Assembly (NCBI GenBank): GCA_002402105.1
Contig: NVVD01000010.1
Span: forward strand, 53,230 to 109,213
DNA from: Candidatus Cloacimonadota bacterium
GTDB taxonomy: Bacteria > Muiribacteriota > UBA6191
Direction of reading: 5' to 3'
Length of the DNA: 55,984 nt
This document shows positions 9,110-19,016 of this stretch, piece by piece. The first letter of the stretch is position 1. Each line of letters begins with the position of its first letter. The notes under the pieces were generated by a model. It saw only the letters and a program-made list of their open reading frames with translations. It did no database searches and was not told the DNA's origin. Position numbers and translations under genes: made by a program.

Positions 9110-9910
9110 ATGGATTTTAATTATTTAATACTAGGCTTAGTACAAGGCTTAACAGAGTTTTTACCTGTTTCATCATCAGGACATTTATTTTTATTTGAAA
9201 AGCAGCTACTTTCAGGAATAAATGAAAATACTTTGTTGCTAATGAATATTTGTTTTCATATGGGAACATTATTATCTGTAATACTATTTTTTAGAAAATT
9301 TTTGTTTGAGTATATTATTGAAACAGTAAACTTTTTAAAAAGTCCAAGTAAGGATTTAAATGAGATTCAAAAAGAAGTTTTATATGTAATTGTTTTAAGT
9401 GTTCCGACTGGTATTATTGGTTTGGGACTTAAAAAATCTGGGATAGAACATATATCAACAGAAGCCATTTTACTTGGTTTATGCGTTACTGGTTTTATTT
9501 GTATAATAATTGATAGATTGAAAGATGGTAATGAAGGGTTAAGCTTAAGAAAAGCATTGGTTCTTGGTTTGATACAAGGTGTAGCTGTAATACCTGGAAT
9601 ATCAAGGTCTGGTTCTACTATATTTGGAGGGCTTTTACTTGGTATATCCCGAGAAAAAATGGCTAGTTTTTCATTCTTGATGTCTATTCCTGCAATTTCG
9701 GGTGCTTTTTTATTAGAACTAAAAGATGTATTTGAGGTGGGTTTAGGTGGTATTGACCCTATGTCTTTATTTGCCGGGACCTTAGTTGCTTTTATCTCTG
9801 GCTATATTTCATTAATTTTGTTGATTGGTTTATTAAAGAAAAAGAGCTTTACAATATTTGGTGTTTATTGCTTTTTAATTAGTGTGACTATGTATTTTAG
9901 GGGTGTGTAA
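9110..9910 (+). CDS. uppP: Undecaprenyl-diphosphatase UppP (BacA)
   Basis: This is an integral membrane phosphatase that recycles undecaprenyl pyrophosphate to the monophosphate carrier for peptidoglycan and other cell-surface polymers. The 266-residue size is typical. The N-terminal signature GLVQGLTEFLPVSSSGHL and the second motif PGISRSGSTIFGGLLLGI are both present, with Glu, Ser and Arg residues of the active site. About eight hydrophobic segments are seen. The stop codon overlaps the start of ftsK, so the two are probably cotranscribed. The ribosome site is weak. Confidence 0.96.
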   Translation: MDFNYLILGLVQGLTEFLPVSSSGHLFLFEKQLLSGINENTLLLMNICFHMGTLLSVILFFRKFLFEYIIETVNFLKSPSKDLNEIQKEVLYVIVLSVPTGIIGLGLKKSGIEHISTEAILLGLCVTGFICIIIDRLKDGNEGLSLRKALVLGLIQGVAVIPGISRSGSTIFGGLLLGISREKMASFSFLMSIPAISGAFLLELKDVFEVGLGGIDPMSLFAGTLVAFISGYISLILLIGLLKKKSFTIFGVYCFLISVTMYFRGV

Positions 9911-12900
9911 TGAGTACGGCATATAAGTTAGAAAAAGAATCAGAGGTTAAAATGTCAAAAAAGTTATTACAAAGTCCTATCAAAAAAAGAAAAAATAATA
10001 CCATCGTAAGATCAAAGAAAAAAACTCAAAGTTTTAGTTTTGCAAAAACAATTGAGCTTATTAGGGAGCATACTCGTATTAGAAATGAAGTAGTGGGAGT
10101 TATTTACGTTACTATTGCTTTAATTGCTATTGCAGGTTTAACTTTGGATGACTCTGGTTATGTTAGAAAAACGATGGATCATTTTACTATGTTAAATGGT
10201 GTTGGTCCCTTATTTTTAATATCTTTTGCTCTTTTTTATGGATCAAGAAGGATTTATGGAATAGCCCCACATATTCAAAGTAGTCAGTTACTTGTTTTTC
10301 CTATTATGTATCTAGCTTTTATTGGTTTTGTTTCTTCAGTTATTTCTCCTAGTGTAGATGGGAGATCTTTTGGAGGAATCATGGGTAACTATATCTACTG
10401 GTATTTTAAAACGCTTTTGGGAGTATATAGCTCTAGAATCATTTTATTTAGTGCGTTTTTAATTTCATTTATGCATATTACTGAAATTTATGTTTCAGAT
10501 ATTATAAACTTTTTTATAAAGGTGTGCTACGAAACGGGTAATAAAGTATTTAACTATACAAAGCTAGCTTTTCAAATTAGTAAAAAATCGAGTTTATTTC
10601 TTTTAAAGAAAATTCATTTTTTAATCTATACTATTATGAATGATTTAATTATTATTTGTGAGAGAGGTTTTTCATCTTTTAGAGATTCTGTTTTTCAAAA
10701 AACACTACACTATGAGGGAGAGTCTTGGGATTCAGATTTAGAGGATGTAGATAGAGTAGAAGAACTCTCAAATGATTTGAATGATGTACAAATTAATGAA
10801 AAAGAAATTTTAGTTCAGGAAACAATTGAAGAGGAACCTCAAAAAAATAAGACTATCATTGTTAAGGCAGAACTAATTGAAGCTAAAGAACAAGTTAATA
10901 AAATTCCTATAAAAAAAGAAGAGAAAAAACTTGGGATAATGCAAAAAATGATGGATAAGAAAAAGTCATTGATTGTAGAAAAAGAAGTTGAAGAAATAGA
11001 AACTTCAGTAGAAAGTACAATAGAAATAGAAAACTTTAAACACTTATCAAAAGAAGAAGTTATCGCAAATAATAATCGTCTTAAAAAGGTGCCAATTTTT
11101 GAGGAGAAAAAAGAAGAAGAATTTGTTGAAGTTGCTAAGATAAAAGTGATCGAAGATAAAATAATTATAAAAGAGCAAAAAAATATTGAAAATGAAGAGA
11201 TAATTAAATCATCAAAAAAACTGATAGCTTATGAAAAGAAACAAGAGACTTTAGACGAAGTAATTGAAGTTTTAGAAAAACCACAAAAAAAGAAAAGTTT
11301 CTTTGAAAAAGTAAAGTCAAAAATTAAAACTCTTCACGAAGAACCACCTGTAGACGAAATTATTTTAGAGCAAAAAAATGAAAATACAATACATCAAATA
11401 AAAGAAAATATTGTCAAAGAAGAGATTGGGCAATCAGACTTTATAGAAGAAAGCTTGATTGAAGTAAAAGAACTAGATGAAGTTCAAGAAGAAATAAGTA
11501 CTGAACTTGAAGAAACGATTGAGGTAGCTCCAGAAGTTATACAAAATCAAATAGAAGCTATTATTCCAGAAGAAAAAATTGAGGAAGAAGTATTCAAACC
11601 AAGAAAAGCTATACAACCCTCTATAGACTTTTTAATGGACCCACCTGTTGATTTAGTAGTAGATAGTGATGATGATTTGTGGGATAGAGGCTCTTATTTA
11701 ATTCAAACCTTAGAAACATATAAGATTAATGCTTTGCTTGAGAGTTTTGTACAGGGACCAACAATTACACGTTTTGAATTAAAACCAGCTCCTGGTACCA
11801 AACTATCTAAAATAGTAGGTTTGACAGATGAGATTAAAATGGCATTAGAGGCAAAATCTGTGAGAGTTGAAGCTCCTATTCCTGGCACTAATAAAGTTGG
11901 AATAGAAATTCCTAATGCTAATCCTGTTCCTGTATTTTTTAAAGAAGTAGCAGAAAGTATAACAGGAGAATCAGGCAAAGAATCTCATCCATTAGATATT
12001 GCTTTTGGAAAAGGAATTGCGGGCAATACAGTCATTGCAAATTTGGCAAAAATGCCTCATATGTTAATAGCAGGTGCTACTGGTTCAGGTAAGTCAGTAT
12101 GTATTAATACTTTGATTTCATCTATTTTGTTTAAAGCCTCTCCTGATCAAGTTCAATTTATTATGATTGACCCAAAGCAAGTTGAGTTGGCAGTTTATCG
12201 TGGTATTCCACATTTAATTACAGATGTTGTAACAGACCCATCAGAAGCAGCAGCAGCATTGCAATGGGGTGTGGATGAGATGGAAAGACGATATACTCTA
12301 TTATCTAATTTTGGTGTGAGGCATATTGATAGTTTTAATGAAAAAGTTTTAAATGGTACTTTACATCCAATTGCTGATATAGATGGAATTCCTAAAGTTA
12401 CTTTACCTTATATTGTTATTATTGTGGATGAGTTAGCTGATCTAATGATGGTTGCTAAAAAAGAAGTTGAAACTTCTATTTGTAGAATAGCTCAAAAAGC
12501 AAGAGCGATTGGTATTCATTTAGTGATTGCTACTCAAAGACCTTCTGTTGATGTTATTACAGGCTTAATTAAAGCAAATTTACCATCAAGAATAGCATTT
12601 ATGGTGAGTTCTGGTATTGACTCTAAAACAATTTTAAATCAAGTTGGGGCAGAGCATTTACTTGGTAAAGGTGATTGTTTGTATTTTCCTGCTGGTCAAC
12701 CCAAGCCTGATAGAGTACAGGGCGCTTTTATGAATGATGATGAAGTTGCTATCTTAGTTGATACGGTTAAAAGAAATTATGGTGGTGCTCAATATCAAGA
12801 TATTACTTCTCAATATTTAGAAGCTGAAGAAGAAAAGTCAGATACTAAAGAGTTTAGTGATGAAAAATATAATTTAGCTCTTGAGGTAGCACTAAGAGAA

Positions 12901-13068
12901 AATAACATATCAACTTCTATGTTACAAAGGCATTTAGGTATTGGTTATAATAGAGCAGCAAGAATTGTAGATGTAATGTTTGCTCGGGGTGTTTGTGGTA
13001 AACAAGAAGGCGGAAAGAAGAGAAAAGTTTTGATTACTGAATCACAGCTTGGAGAGTTCTTAATATAA
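9910..13068 (+). CDS. ftsK: FtsK/SpoIIIE-type DNA translocase
   Basis: The protein pumps chromosomal DNA through the division septum and activates dimer resolution. It has 1052 residues in the family order: several membrane segments at about 75-190, a Lys/Glu-rich linker at about 270-560, then the motor. Walker A is GATGSGKSV (722-730), Walker B is IVIIVDELADLMM (Asp840-Glu841), and RIAQKARAIGIHLVIATQRP follows. A C-terminal winged-helix gamma domain (ISTSMLQRHLGIGYNRAARI) reads polar KOPS-like sites. The start overlaps the uppP stop; a second ATG 14 codons later is an alternative. The linker is unusually charged but not otherwise odd. A hairpin terminator follows. Confidence 0.95.
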   Translation: MSTAYKLEKESEVKMSKKLLQSPIKKRKNNTIVRSKKKTQSFSFAKTIELIREHTRIRNEVVGVIYVTIALIAIAGLTLDDSGYVRKTMDHFTMLNGVGPLFLISFALFYGSRRIYGIAPHIQSSQLLVFPIMYLAFIGFVSSVISPSVDGRSFGGIMGNYIYWYFKTLLGVYSSRIILFSAFLISFMHITEIYVSDIINFFIKVCYETGNKVFNYTKLAFQISKKSSLFLLKKIHFLIYTIMNDLIIICERGFSSFRDSVFQKTLHYEGESWDSDLEDVDRVEELSNDLNDVQINEKEILVQETIEEEPQKNKTIIVKAELIEAKEQVNKIPIKKEEKKLGIMQKMMDKKKSLIVEKEVEEIETSVESTIEIENFKHLSKEEVIANNNRLKKVPIFEEKKEEEFVEVAKIKVIEDKIIIKEQKNIENEEIIKSSKKLIAYEKKQETLDEVIEVLEKPQKKKSFFEKVKSKIKTLHEEPPVDEIILEQKNENTIHQIKENIVKEEIGQSDFIEESLIEVKELDEVQEEISTELEETIEVAPEVIQNQIEAIIPEEKIEEEVFKPRKAIQPSIDFLMDPPVDLVVDSDDDLWDRGSYLIQTLETYKINALLESFVQGPTITRFELKPAPGTKLSKIVGLTDEIKMALEAKSVRVEAPIPGTNKVGIEIPNANPVPVFFKEVAESITGESGKESHPLDIAFGKGIAGNTVIANLAKMPHMLIAGATGSGKSVCINTLISSILFKASPDQVQFIMIDPKQVELAVYRGIPHLITDVVTDPSEAAAALQWGVDEMERRYTLLSNFGVRHIDSFNEKVLNGTLHPIADIDGIPKVTLPYIVIIVDELADLMMVAKKEVETSICRIAQKARAIGIHLVIATQRPSVDVITGLIKANLPSRIAFMVSSGIDSKTILNQVGAEHLLGKGDCLYFPAGQPKPDRVQGAFMNDDEVAILVDTVKRNYGGAQYQDITSQYLEAEEEKSDTKEFSDEKYNLALEVALRENNISTSMLQRHLGIGYNRAARIVDVMFARGVCGKQEGGKKRKVLITESQLGEFLI

Positions 13069-13104
13069 TTTTCATATTGTTTTTTAAAAAATAGTTATAT
13101 AATC

Positions 13105-13135
13105 AAAAGTCTTAGAGTCTGTCTCTAAGGCTTTT
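13105..13135 (+). terminator. Rho-independent terminator after ftsK
   Basis: AAAAGTCTTAGAG pairs with CTCTAAGGCTTTT over 13 bp with one G-T wobble and a 5-base loop (TCTGT). The 3' arm ends in TTTT. It sits 37 bases after the ftsK stop and before rlmB, and could act in both directions. Confidence 0.65.
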
Positions 13136-13169
13136 GTTGTTTAAAAATTAAATTATTGGACTGTTTAAC

Positions 13170-13907
13170 ATGGAAAAAAGAATAATATTTGGTAGAAACC
13201 CAATTTTAGAGGCTATAAAATCAGATACTCAAGTGATAGAAAAAATTTATCATTTAGATGGTTTAGATAAAGAGGGTCGTCGTATTCTTCAAATGATTCG
13301 TGATAAAGAAATTTATCATGAAAAATTAGATAAACATGAAATATTTAATAAATGCCAAAGTAAACAGCATCAAGGGTTTGTTGCAGAGACGGCTTCTATT
13401 AGAAATTCATCTTTAAACAGAATTTATGAAAATAAAAAACAGGGCTTAAGGATTATAGTTGTTCCTCAAATTCAAGATCCACAAAATTTGGGTGCATTAA
13501 TTAGGCATTGTGAACATTTCGCAATTGATTTATTAGTTGTTGGTGTAAAGGGTTCTTGTGATATTCAACTAGGATCTGTGGCTAAAACTTCTGCTGGTGC
13601 CATTGAACATATGCCTGTTTTATCTAGTTCCCGAATAGAAAAAGTTTTAGATGAGCTAAGAGAAAAAGATTTCTTTATCTATGGTTTAGAGAGTAAAGCT
13701 AAAAAAAGTATTCTTGAGGTAAAACACGACTCAAAAGATAATGTTTGTTTGGTACTTGGTTCAGAAGGTTTTGGTTTAAAAGAGGCTACTTTAAATCATA
13801 TTGATAGTATTATTTCTATCCCAAGAGAAGGTAGGGTTAATAGTCTAAATATATCTGGAGCTACTTTAACTGGGGTACTTTGGTTAAAGGGTTGGTTGAA
13901 AAATTAA
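13170..13907 (+). CDS. rlmB: SpoU/TrmH-family RNA 2'-O-methyltransferase, probably RlmB
   Basis: The 245-residue protein starts with IIFGRNPILEAIKSD, the substrate-binding N-domain typical of RlmB. It continues with the SPOUT knot: VPQIQDPQNLGALIRHCEHF, GSVAKTSAGAIEHMPV, VLGSEGFGLKEA, and IPREGRVNSLNISGATL with the conserved Asn and Ser. RlmB methylates the 2'-OH of a guanosine in the 23S rRNA peptidyl-transferase region; the exact target here is inferred from the family. One base separates it from the next gene, an FkbM methyltransferase, so they share a transcript. Confidence 0.9.
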   Translation: MEKRIIFGRNPILEAIKSDTQVIEKIYHLDGLDKEGRRILQMIRDKEIYHEKLDKHEIFNKCQSKQHQGFVAETASIRNSSLNRIYENKKQGLRIIVVPQIQDPQNLGALIRHCEHFAIDLLVVGVKGSCDIQLGSVAKTSAGAIEHMPVLSSSRIEKVLDELREKDFFIYGLESKAKKSILEVKHDSKDNVCLVLGSEGFGLKEATLNHIDSIISIPREGRVNSLNISGATLTGVLWLKGWLKN

Positions 13908-13908
13908 A

Positions 13909-14781
13909 ATGGTAAGTCAGCAAATAAACATGGTTGAGGCTTTAGCAAAGATTATTCTAAAAGTAGAAAAAGACATAGCTTTTACAATAATGGAAGTAGG
14001 GGCCTTACCATTAGATAATAATCCAGAGCCATTTTATCAGTTGTTAGATTATTTTCCAGACTCTAATATTATAGCTTTTGAAGTTGATCAAAAGTTATGT
14101 GATGATTTAAATAAAAAACATAATAAAAATATAAAATTTTATTGTAATGCAATAGGTAAAAAAGAAGAAACACGTAAGTTTTATAATACTGTCCATCCAA
14201 TGTGCTCTTCTTTATATAAACCAGATGAGCCTCTTTTAAAAATGTATAACTCTTTAGAGGTTGTTGAAATAAAATCGATAGAATCCATTGATACAATTAG
14301 TTTAGACTCTTTTGTAGATAAGCATAAAATAGAGAAGATTGATTTTATAAAAATAGATATCCAAGGAGCCGAGCTAGAGGTATTTGAGGGGGGAATCAAA
14401 ACTTTAAAAGAAACCTGTGCAATACTTTCTGAAGTTGAATTTATCAAACTATATGAAGACCAACCTCTTTTTGGAGATGTTTCAAGTTTTTTAGAAAAAC
14501 AAGGCATTTGTTTTCATCATTTTTTGGGAATAGCAGGTAGAGCCTTAAAGCCACTTATATTAAATAATAATGTAAATCATCCATCTCAACATATGTGGGC
14601 AGACGCTTTTTTTATTAAAGATATTCATTATGCTGAAAAGATAGGTGATAAGCAACTATTAAAAATAGCTGTGTTATCAGCAGTATATAACGTACCAGAT
14701 GTAACAGTATTTTGCTTAAATCAATATGATTTAAGAAAAAAGACTAATTTACAGGATCAATTTATATCTCTTTTTAATTAA
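13909..14781 (+). CDS. FkbM-family SAM-dependent methyltransferase
   Basis: The 290-residue product carries the FkbM signature FIKIDIQGAELEVFEGG near residues 145-161 and a SAM-binding region starting at IMEVGALPLD (residues 27-36), with IIAFEVDQ as the next acidic strand. The glycine motif is less regular than in the FkbM gene at 6.4-7.8 kb. The substrate is unknown; FkbM proteins commonly O-methylate sugars. It begins one base after the rlmB stop; another ATG seven codons later is possible. The tRNA promoter starts 13 bases after its stop. Confidence 0.82.
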   Translation: MVSQQINMVEALAKIILKVEKDIAFTIMEVGALPLDNNPEPFYQLLDYFPDSNIIAFEVDQKLCDDLNKKHNKNIKFYCNAIGKKEETRKFYNTVHPMCSSLYKPDEPLLKMYNSLEVVEIKSIESIDTISLDSFVDKHKIEKIDFIKIDIQGAELEVFEGGIKTLKETCAILSEVEFIKLYEDQPLFGDVSSFLEKQGICFHHFLGIAGRALKPLILNNNVNHPSQHMWADAFFIKDIHYAEKIGDKQLLKIAVLSAVYNVPDVTVFCLNQYDLRKKTNLQDQFISLFN

Positions 14782-14794
14782 ATAAAACTTTTTC

Positions 14795-14823
14795 TTGACA
14801 ATGCAAACCGATTTGGGTATTAT
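14795..14823 (+). promoter_or_regulatory. Near-consensus sigma-70-type promoter of the tRNA cluster
   Basis: TTGACA at 14795-14800 and TATTAT at 14818-14823 are separated by 17 bases, and the first tRNA begins 27 bases after the -10 box. This is the best promoter match in the window. Confidence 0.85.
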
Positions 14824-14849
14824 ACAGACCTTCCAAACGGAAGAGAGAT

Positions 14850-14933
14850 GCCCAGGTGGCGAAATAGGTAGACGCGTTGGACTTAAAATCCAATTCCAGC
14901 AATGGAGTATCAGTTCGATTCTGATCCTGGGTA
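14850..14933 (+). tRNA. tRNA-Leu (anticodon UAA)
   Basis: A long-variable-arm tRNA folds here: acceptor GCCCAGG with CCTGGGT, anticodon stem TTGGA/TCCAA with TAA at 14884-14886, a class II variable arm, and a T-loop in TCAGTTCGATTCTGA. The long arm and the UAA anticodon identify leucine. A CCA end is not directly encoded after the discriminator A. Confidence 0.95.
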
Positions 14934-14950
14934 TCCACCATTTTATATGT

Positions 14951-15024
<74 letters not shown>

Positions 15025-15059
15025 CCATCTCTTTTTATCGTTTGTAAGTTATTAATCGT

Positions 15060-15133
<74 letters not shown>

Positions 15134-15144
15134 CTAGATTACTT

Positions 15145-15218
15145 GGCGATGTAGCTCAGTAGGTTAGAGCAGTGGAATCATAATCCACGTGTCCGGGGTT
15201 CGAATCCCTGCGTCGCTA
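15145..15218 (+). tRNA. tRNA with CAU anticodon, probably elongator Met
   Basis: The acceptor stem is GGCGATG with CGTCGCT, and the anticodon stem GTGGA/TCCAC encloses CAT. It lacks the three G-C pairs of an initiator. It could be elongator tRNA-Met or the tRNA-Ile whose C34 is changed to lysidine; the two cannot be separated safely by eye. It is the last gene of the cluster. Confidence 0.88.
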
Positions 15219-15229
15219 TTACCAATTTT

Positions 15230-15263
15230 AGACTCCTTAGTTTTTACTTTGTGGGTCTTTTTT
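15230..15263 (+). terminator. Possible terminator of the tRNA operon
   Basis: AGACTC at 15230-15235 can pair with GGGTCT at 15253-15258 (one G-T pair), followed by a run of T. The loop is long (17 bases), so this is only a moderate candidate. Confidence 0.4.
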
Positions 15264-15282
15264 CGTTTATAAGGGGTTTTAA

Positions 15283-15984
15283 ATGAAGAGTTTAGAAGAA
15301 AGAATACAAGAAGCAGTTAATCTATTTCATTCTGGTGGGTATTTACGTCATAATGCTCGTAGACTAGAGCATTTACAAAGTTTAAGGATTCCTATAGTTG
15401 GTAAAACTGTTCTTGAGGTTGGGGCAGGTATTGGAGATCATTCTACTTTTTATATTGATAGGGCCTGTGATATTACAATTACTGAAGTAAGAGAAGAAAA
15501 CTTAGCTATACTGAAGCAAAGGTTTCCTGATTTAAAAGTAGAGGGATTAGACATGGAAAATCCAACTTTTAGTGGAAACCAATTTGATATAATACATTGT
15601 TATGGGCTTTTATATCATATTGAAAACCTTGAAAAGGCTTTAGATTTTTTAGAGAAATCTTGTAAAGATGTTTTACTTTTAGAAACTTGTGTATCAACAT
15701 CTTTATCTAAAGAAAATCTATTACTAGAAGAGTTAGATGATCAAACCCAGGCATTTTCAAGAATTGGAAGTCGCCCAAGTAGATCATATCTATGGGCTGA
15801 ATTAAAGAAACGATTTCCATATGTTTATTTAACAAAAACTCAACCAAGTCATGAAGAATTTCCACTTGATTGGAATAGAGCTGACCTATCTCATTTAACA
15901 AGAGCTGTTTTTGTTGCCTCTAAAAAAGAAATTAAAAATGATTTATTAAGCGAAGAACTTCTTATGGTCCAAAGTTTGGAGTGA
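15283..15984 (+). CDS. Class I SAM-dependent methyltransferase
   Basis: The 233-residue product has a clear Rossmann-fold SAM site: TVLEVGAGIGDHSTF at about residues 42-56, ITITEVREEN after it, then GLDMENPTF and FDIIHCYGLLYHIENLEKAL. This fits the methyltransferase-11/25 type acting on small molecules or sugars; the substrate is unknown. AAGGGG lies before the start. Its stop is one base away from the stop of the convergent GT41 gene, repeating the glycosyltransferase/methyltransferase pairing seen at 4.3-7.8 kb. Confidence 0.82.
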   Translation: MKSLEERIQEAVNLFHSGGYLRHNARRLEHLQSLRIPIVGKTVLEVGAGIGDHSTFYIDRACDITITEVREENLAILKQRFPDLKVEGLDMENPTFSGNQFDIIHCYGLLYHIENLEKALDFLEKSCKDVLLLETCVSTSLSKENLLLEELDDQTQAFSRIGSRPSRSYLWAELKKRFPYVYLTKTQPSHEEFPLDWNRADLSHLTRAVFVASKKEIKNDLLSEELLMVQSLE

Positions 15985-15985
15985 T

Positions 15986-17941
15986 TTATAAAAAATTACT
16001 ATTAGAGTTAGATTTTTTATCTTCAATCATTTTCAAATATAAATGCTCTAGATTATTAACCAGTTTAGAGCATTTAAAGACAGAAAAATTTAATTTAATT
16101 TTATCTTTATACTTATTTAAAAGGTCTTTGTTTTTAGCAATAAAAATAGCTTTTTGGATATATGTATCGAGGCTATTTGTAGCTAATTCATCCAAACCAA
16201 GTTCATGTAAAAGACTTTCACTAACCCTAGAGGCAAAGTGTTTGCCTTGTGTGGTTAATACTGGTAAACCACAAAAAAGAGCGTCATTTGTGGTTGTATG
16301 ACCATTGTATGGGTAGGTATCTAAAGCCAAATCGGCAAATTGAAGTCTATTAAGATGATCTGACTTGTTTTCTAAAAACTCTGCAAAATATATTCTATTT
16401 GGATTGATGTTATTTGTGATAAAAGTATTTATTAAGTTTTGTTTACAATAATCAGAGCAATCAGATAGCCAAATAATAGAGTTACTAACCTCTTTTAATA
16501 TTGTTATCCATGCTTGAAACATATCAGGTGTTATTTTATATTTACTACAGTGAGATGTAAAAATAAATTTATTCTCAGGAAGTCCTATATCGGCCTTACT
16601 TTTAAATTTATTAGAAATTGTAATAGAGTCATCAATTAAGTGATAATAATTGGGTAAATATGCAATTTTTTCACTATAAAATTGGGTTTCACCTATAGGA
16701 ATAACTGTTTTATCTGCAATCATATAGTCAAAAAAACTTGCTCCTGTACTAGCTGCAAAACCTAAGTAATGTACTTGGATTCGAGCTGGTTTAAAGGCAA
16801 AAATTTCCATTCGATTACGTTTTGTGTGACCACTTAAATCAACTAATATATGGAGCTTTAATTGATGTATTTTTTTGGCGGCCTCATGGTGTGATAGTTT
16901 TTCAATATCTATGAACTCGCTGCAGGTGCCTAAAATGTATTTTCTAATATGGCTTTGGTCATCTTTACCAAATGAGATAGCATAACTTTCAAAATTATCG
17001 GAGTGGTTTTCAAATAATTTTAAAACAGCTTGTCCGACAGGATGATCTTTAAAGTCACCAGACATATACCCAATTTTGATTTTTTCATCATTTTTAGGTA
17101 AGGGTATTACCCGAAATTTACTTTTCTCAACTTGAATGAATTTTGTGGTATGTTTTGCAATTTGTAAATTAGCTGATGGATCATCAACCCTTGATATATT
17201 TAAAAATGGGGGTTCAATCATTGGTATATTTTGTGCGATATATGATTGATTCATTTGATCAAGATGTTCCCAAACAATTTTAGTTTCAGTCCATAAACAG
17301 GTAGTTAAAGAGATATGATTGAAATTAGATAATACTTCAATGTCATCAGGGGCAATTTTATAAGCTTCAATGGCATGAGAGATTGCTTTTTGTTCTTGGT
17401 GTAGCTCACGATATATATTAGATAAATTAAGGTGAGCAGCTAAACAGATAGGGTCAAGTTGTATACACTTTAATAAAAGCTTTAAAGATTTATCTAATTT
17501 AAGGTGTTTAAGGTAAAAGGCAGCTAAATTAGATATGGCTTTTACATAGTTAGGCTGAATTTGTATGGCTTTTTTATAGTTTTTAATTGTACTTTGATAA
17601 TCGTTTAAGTATTGATAGGTGTTGCCAAGATTAAAGTAGGTACAAGATGATTTGGGGTCGAGTTTAATAGAAAGTTGTAGGTTTTCTAAGGCAAGCTTTG
17701 ATTGATTATTTTTTAGTAAGATAACTGAAAGGTTACTATAATGATTTGCACTCTTTGGATTGAGTTGAATTAATTTATTGAATATAGAAATAGATTGTTC
17801 TAATAGATTAAGAAAAGAGTAAGATTGGGCTAATAAAAAAAGTGCTTCTTGGTTATTTTGGTTTTGTTTTAGTTTTGATAAACAAAGCTCTTTTGCTTGA
17901 TTAAATTGTCCTAACTCTAGGCATTTTTGAATATTTTTCAT
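15986..17941 (-). CDS. TPR-repeat GT41 (OGT/SPINDLY-type) glycosyltransferase
   Basis: This is the second GT41 enzyme of the window (651 residues). Residues 1 to about 220 are TPR units (for example CTYFNLGNTYQYLNDYQSTI). The catalytic part starts near 289 with IKIGYMSGDFKDHPVGQ and continues with LVDLSGHTKRNRM, ARIQVHYLGFAASTG, FTSHCSKYKITPDM, and LDTYPYNGHTTTNDALFCG. Here the canonical GHTTT donor-site motif is intact, unlike the copy at 4.3 kb. It probably glycosylates Ser/Thr of cytoplasmic proteins. Its ATG overlaps the ycjF stop by 4 bases, so it is the third gene of a ycjX-ycjF operon. Confidence 0.9.
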   Translation of the reverse strand: MKNIQKCLELGQFNQAKELCLSKLKQNQNNQEALFLLAQSYSFLNLLEQSISIFNKLIQLNPKSANHYSNLSVILLKNNQSKLALENLQLSIKLDPKSSCTYFNLGNTYQYLNDYQSTIKNYKKAIQIQPNYVKAISNLAAFYLKHLKLDKSLKLLLKCIQLDPICLAAHLNLSNIYRELHQEQKAISHAIEAYKIAPDDIEVLSNFNHISLTTCLWTETKIVWEHLDQMNQSYIAQNIPMIEPPFLNISRVDDPSANLQIAKHTTKFIQVEKSKFRVIPLPKNDEKIKIGYMSGDFKDHPVGQAVLKLFENHSDNFESYAISFGKDDQSHIRKYILGTCSEFIDIEKLSHHEAAKKIHQLKLHILVDLSGHTKRNRMEIFAFKPARIQVHYLGFAASTGASFFDYMIADKTVIPIGETQFYSEKIAYLPNYYHLIDDSITISNKFKSKADIGLPENKFIFTSHCSKYKITPDMFQAWITILKEVSNSIIWLSDCSDYCKQNLINTFITNNINPNRIYFAEFLENKSDHLNRLQFADLALDTYPYNGHTTTNDALFCGLPVLTTQGKHFASRVSESLLHELGLDELATNSLDTYIQKAIFIAKNKDLLNKYKDKIKLNFSVFKCSKLVNNLEHLYLKMIEDKKSNSNSNFL

Positions 17942-19008
17942 GTGGCTTTTTGCTTGGAAAATAGTTGAAAAAACTCTTGGGTGTATGAGTTTTGTTGATT
18001 TAGACTTTTGGGGAATGGTCTACAAATTTCCATAAGGTGATATCCACTTTTTAGCATCCAAAGTCCCATGAGAGATCCCTGTCCTAATTTTGCCGCAAAC
18101 TCTTGTGAAAAGGCCTCTGGTGCTAAATTTAAAAGTGTTTGAGAGCTAGAAGCAAGTAAGGCTCCAGTTCCGACACTTTTTAAAATCCATATTGTACCAA
18201 TGGGGCCTGGTCTATATCCGTAGTGTTGGCAGACTTCTTTTACTAAAGAAAGATAGATGAGTATAAAAAAACAAGCATCAACTAAAGCGATATTTGAAAT
18301 GCCGGTACTAATGGCACATCTTAATACTTTTTTATGAATAGTTGATTTAACTTTTTGGTCTATATCATACAAAATTTCTTCATCTAACCTTTTTAAATAG
18401 ATGATTGGTTCTACTTCTGTTTTGTTTTTAAGTCTACAATCAATTTCAGATTTAAGTTCTAAGAGTTGTTTTTTTGAGTAATCAGATTGTGAACTCCAGT
18501 TATTTGATAGTTCTAAAAAATAATCTTTAACTTGTGATAAAGGGATTTTTTCTCCTTGTGATAAAGAGTTATAAAGGTTTGAAGCAGTTACTCTTAGTTT
18601 GTACGAGGTTTTAAGTTGAGAAATTGCCTTTAAATCACTATAAATCCATTGAAATAAACCCAAGCCTAGTCCAGAAAAAGCTACGATAGATAAATATCCA
18701 TTCAATTGTGACAGGGCAAAAGAGTATTGGGTAAATTCGATAGAAAAATTAAGAAATACTAAAAAAGTAAAAAGAATCAAGCTAATAATAAAAAGTTTAC
18801 TACTATTAAATGTAGGTAGGCTTTTTTGAAAATCTGTATCAATTAAATCTTTAGAGTCAAAACCACTATAAAAACTTTGTAGTTCATCCTTTTCTACTGG
18901 CCCTCCTAAAATTGAAAGTTTTTTCTTTTCGGTATTTTTTTTTGATTCTTTTTTTGTGGGCTCTTCATTAATTGGTCCACCTATAATTTCAAAACTTTGA
19001 TTGTTCAT
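17938..19008 (-). CDS. YcjF-like (DUF697/UPF0283-type) membrane protein
   Basis: The 356-residue protein has a charged N-terminus with two similar short segments (IIGGPINEE and ILGGPVEKDE), a hydrophobic pair at about 72-115, a helical cytoplasmic stretch, and a hydrophobic C-terminal region at about 230-320 (ISTGISNIALVDACFFILIY, then GTGALLASSSQTL). This is the plan of YcjF, the membrane partner of the YcjX GTPase in proteobacteria. The assignment rests on this layout and on the preceding ycjX-like gene 8 bases away. An AGGAG ribosome site overlaps the ycjX stop. The biochemical role of the family is poorly known. Confidence 0.68.
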   Translation of the reverse strand: MNNQSFEIIGGPINEEPTKKESKKNTEKKKLSILGGPVEKDELQSFYSGFDSKDLIDTDFQKSLPTFNSSKLFIISLILFTFLVFLNFSIEFTQYSFALSQLNGYLSIVAFSGLGLGLFQWIYSDLKAISQLKTSYKLRVTASNLYNSLSQGEKIPLSQVKDYFLELSNNWSSQSDYSKKQLLELKSEIDCRLKNKTEVEPIIYLKRLDEEILYDIDQKVKSTIHKKVLRCAISTGISNIALVDACFFILIYLSLVKEVCQHYGYRPGPIGTIWILKSVGTGALLASSSQTLLNLAPEAFSQEFAAKLGQGSLMGLWMLKSGYHLMEICRPFPKSLNQQNSYTQEFFQLFSKQKAT

Positions 19009-19016
19009 ATTGTCTC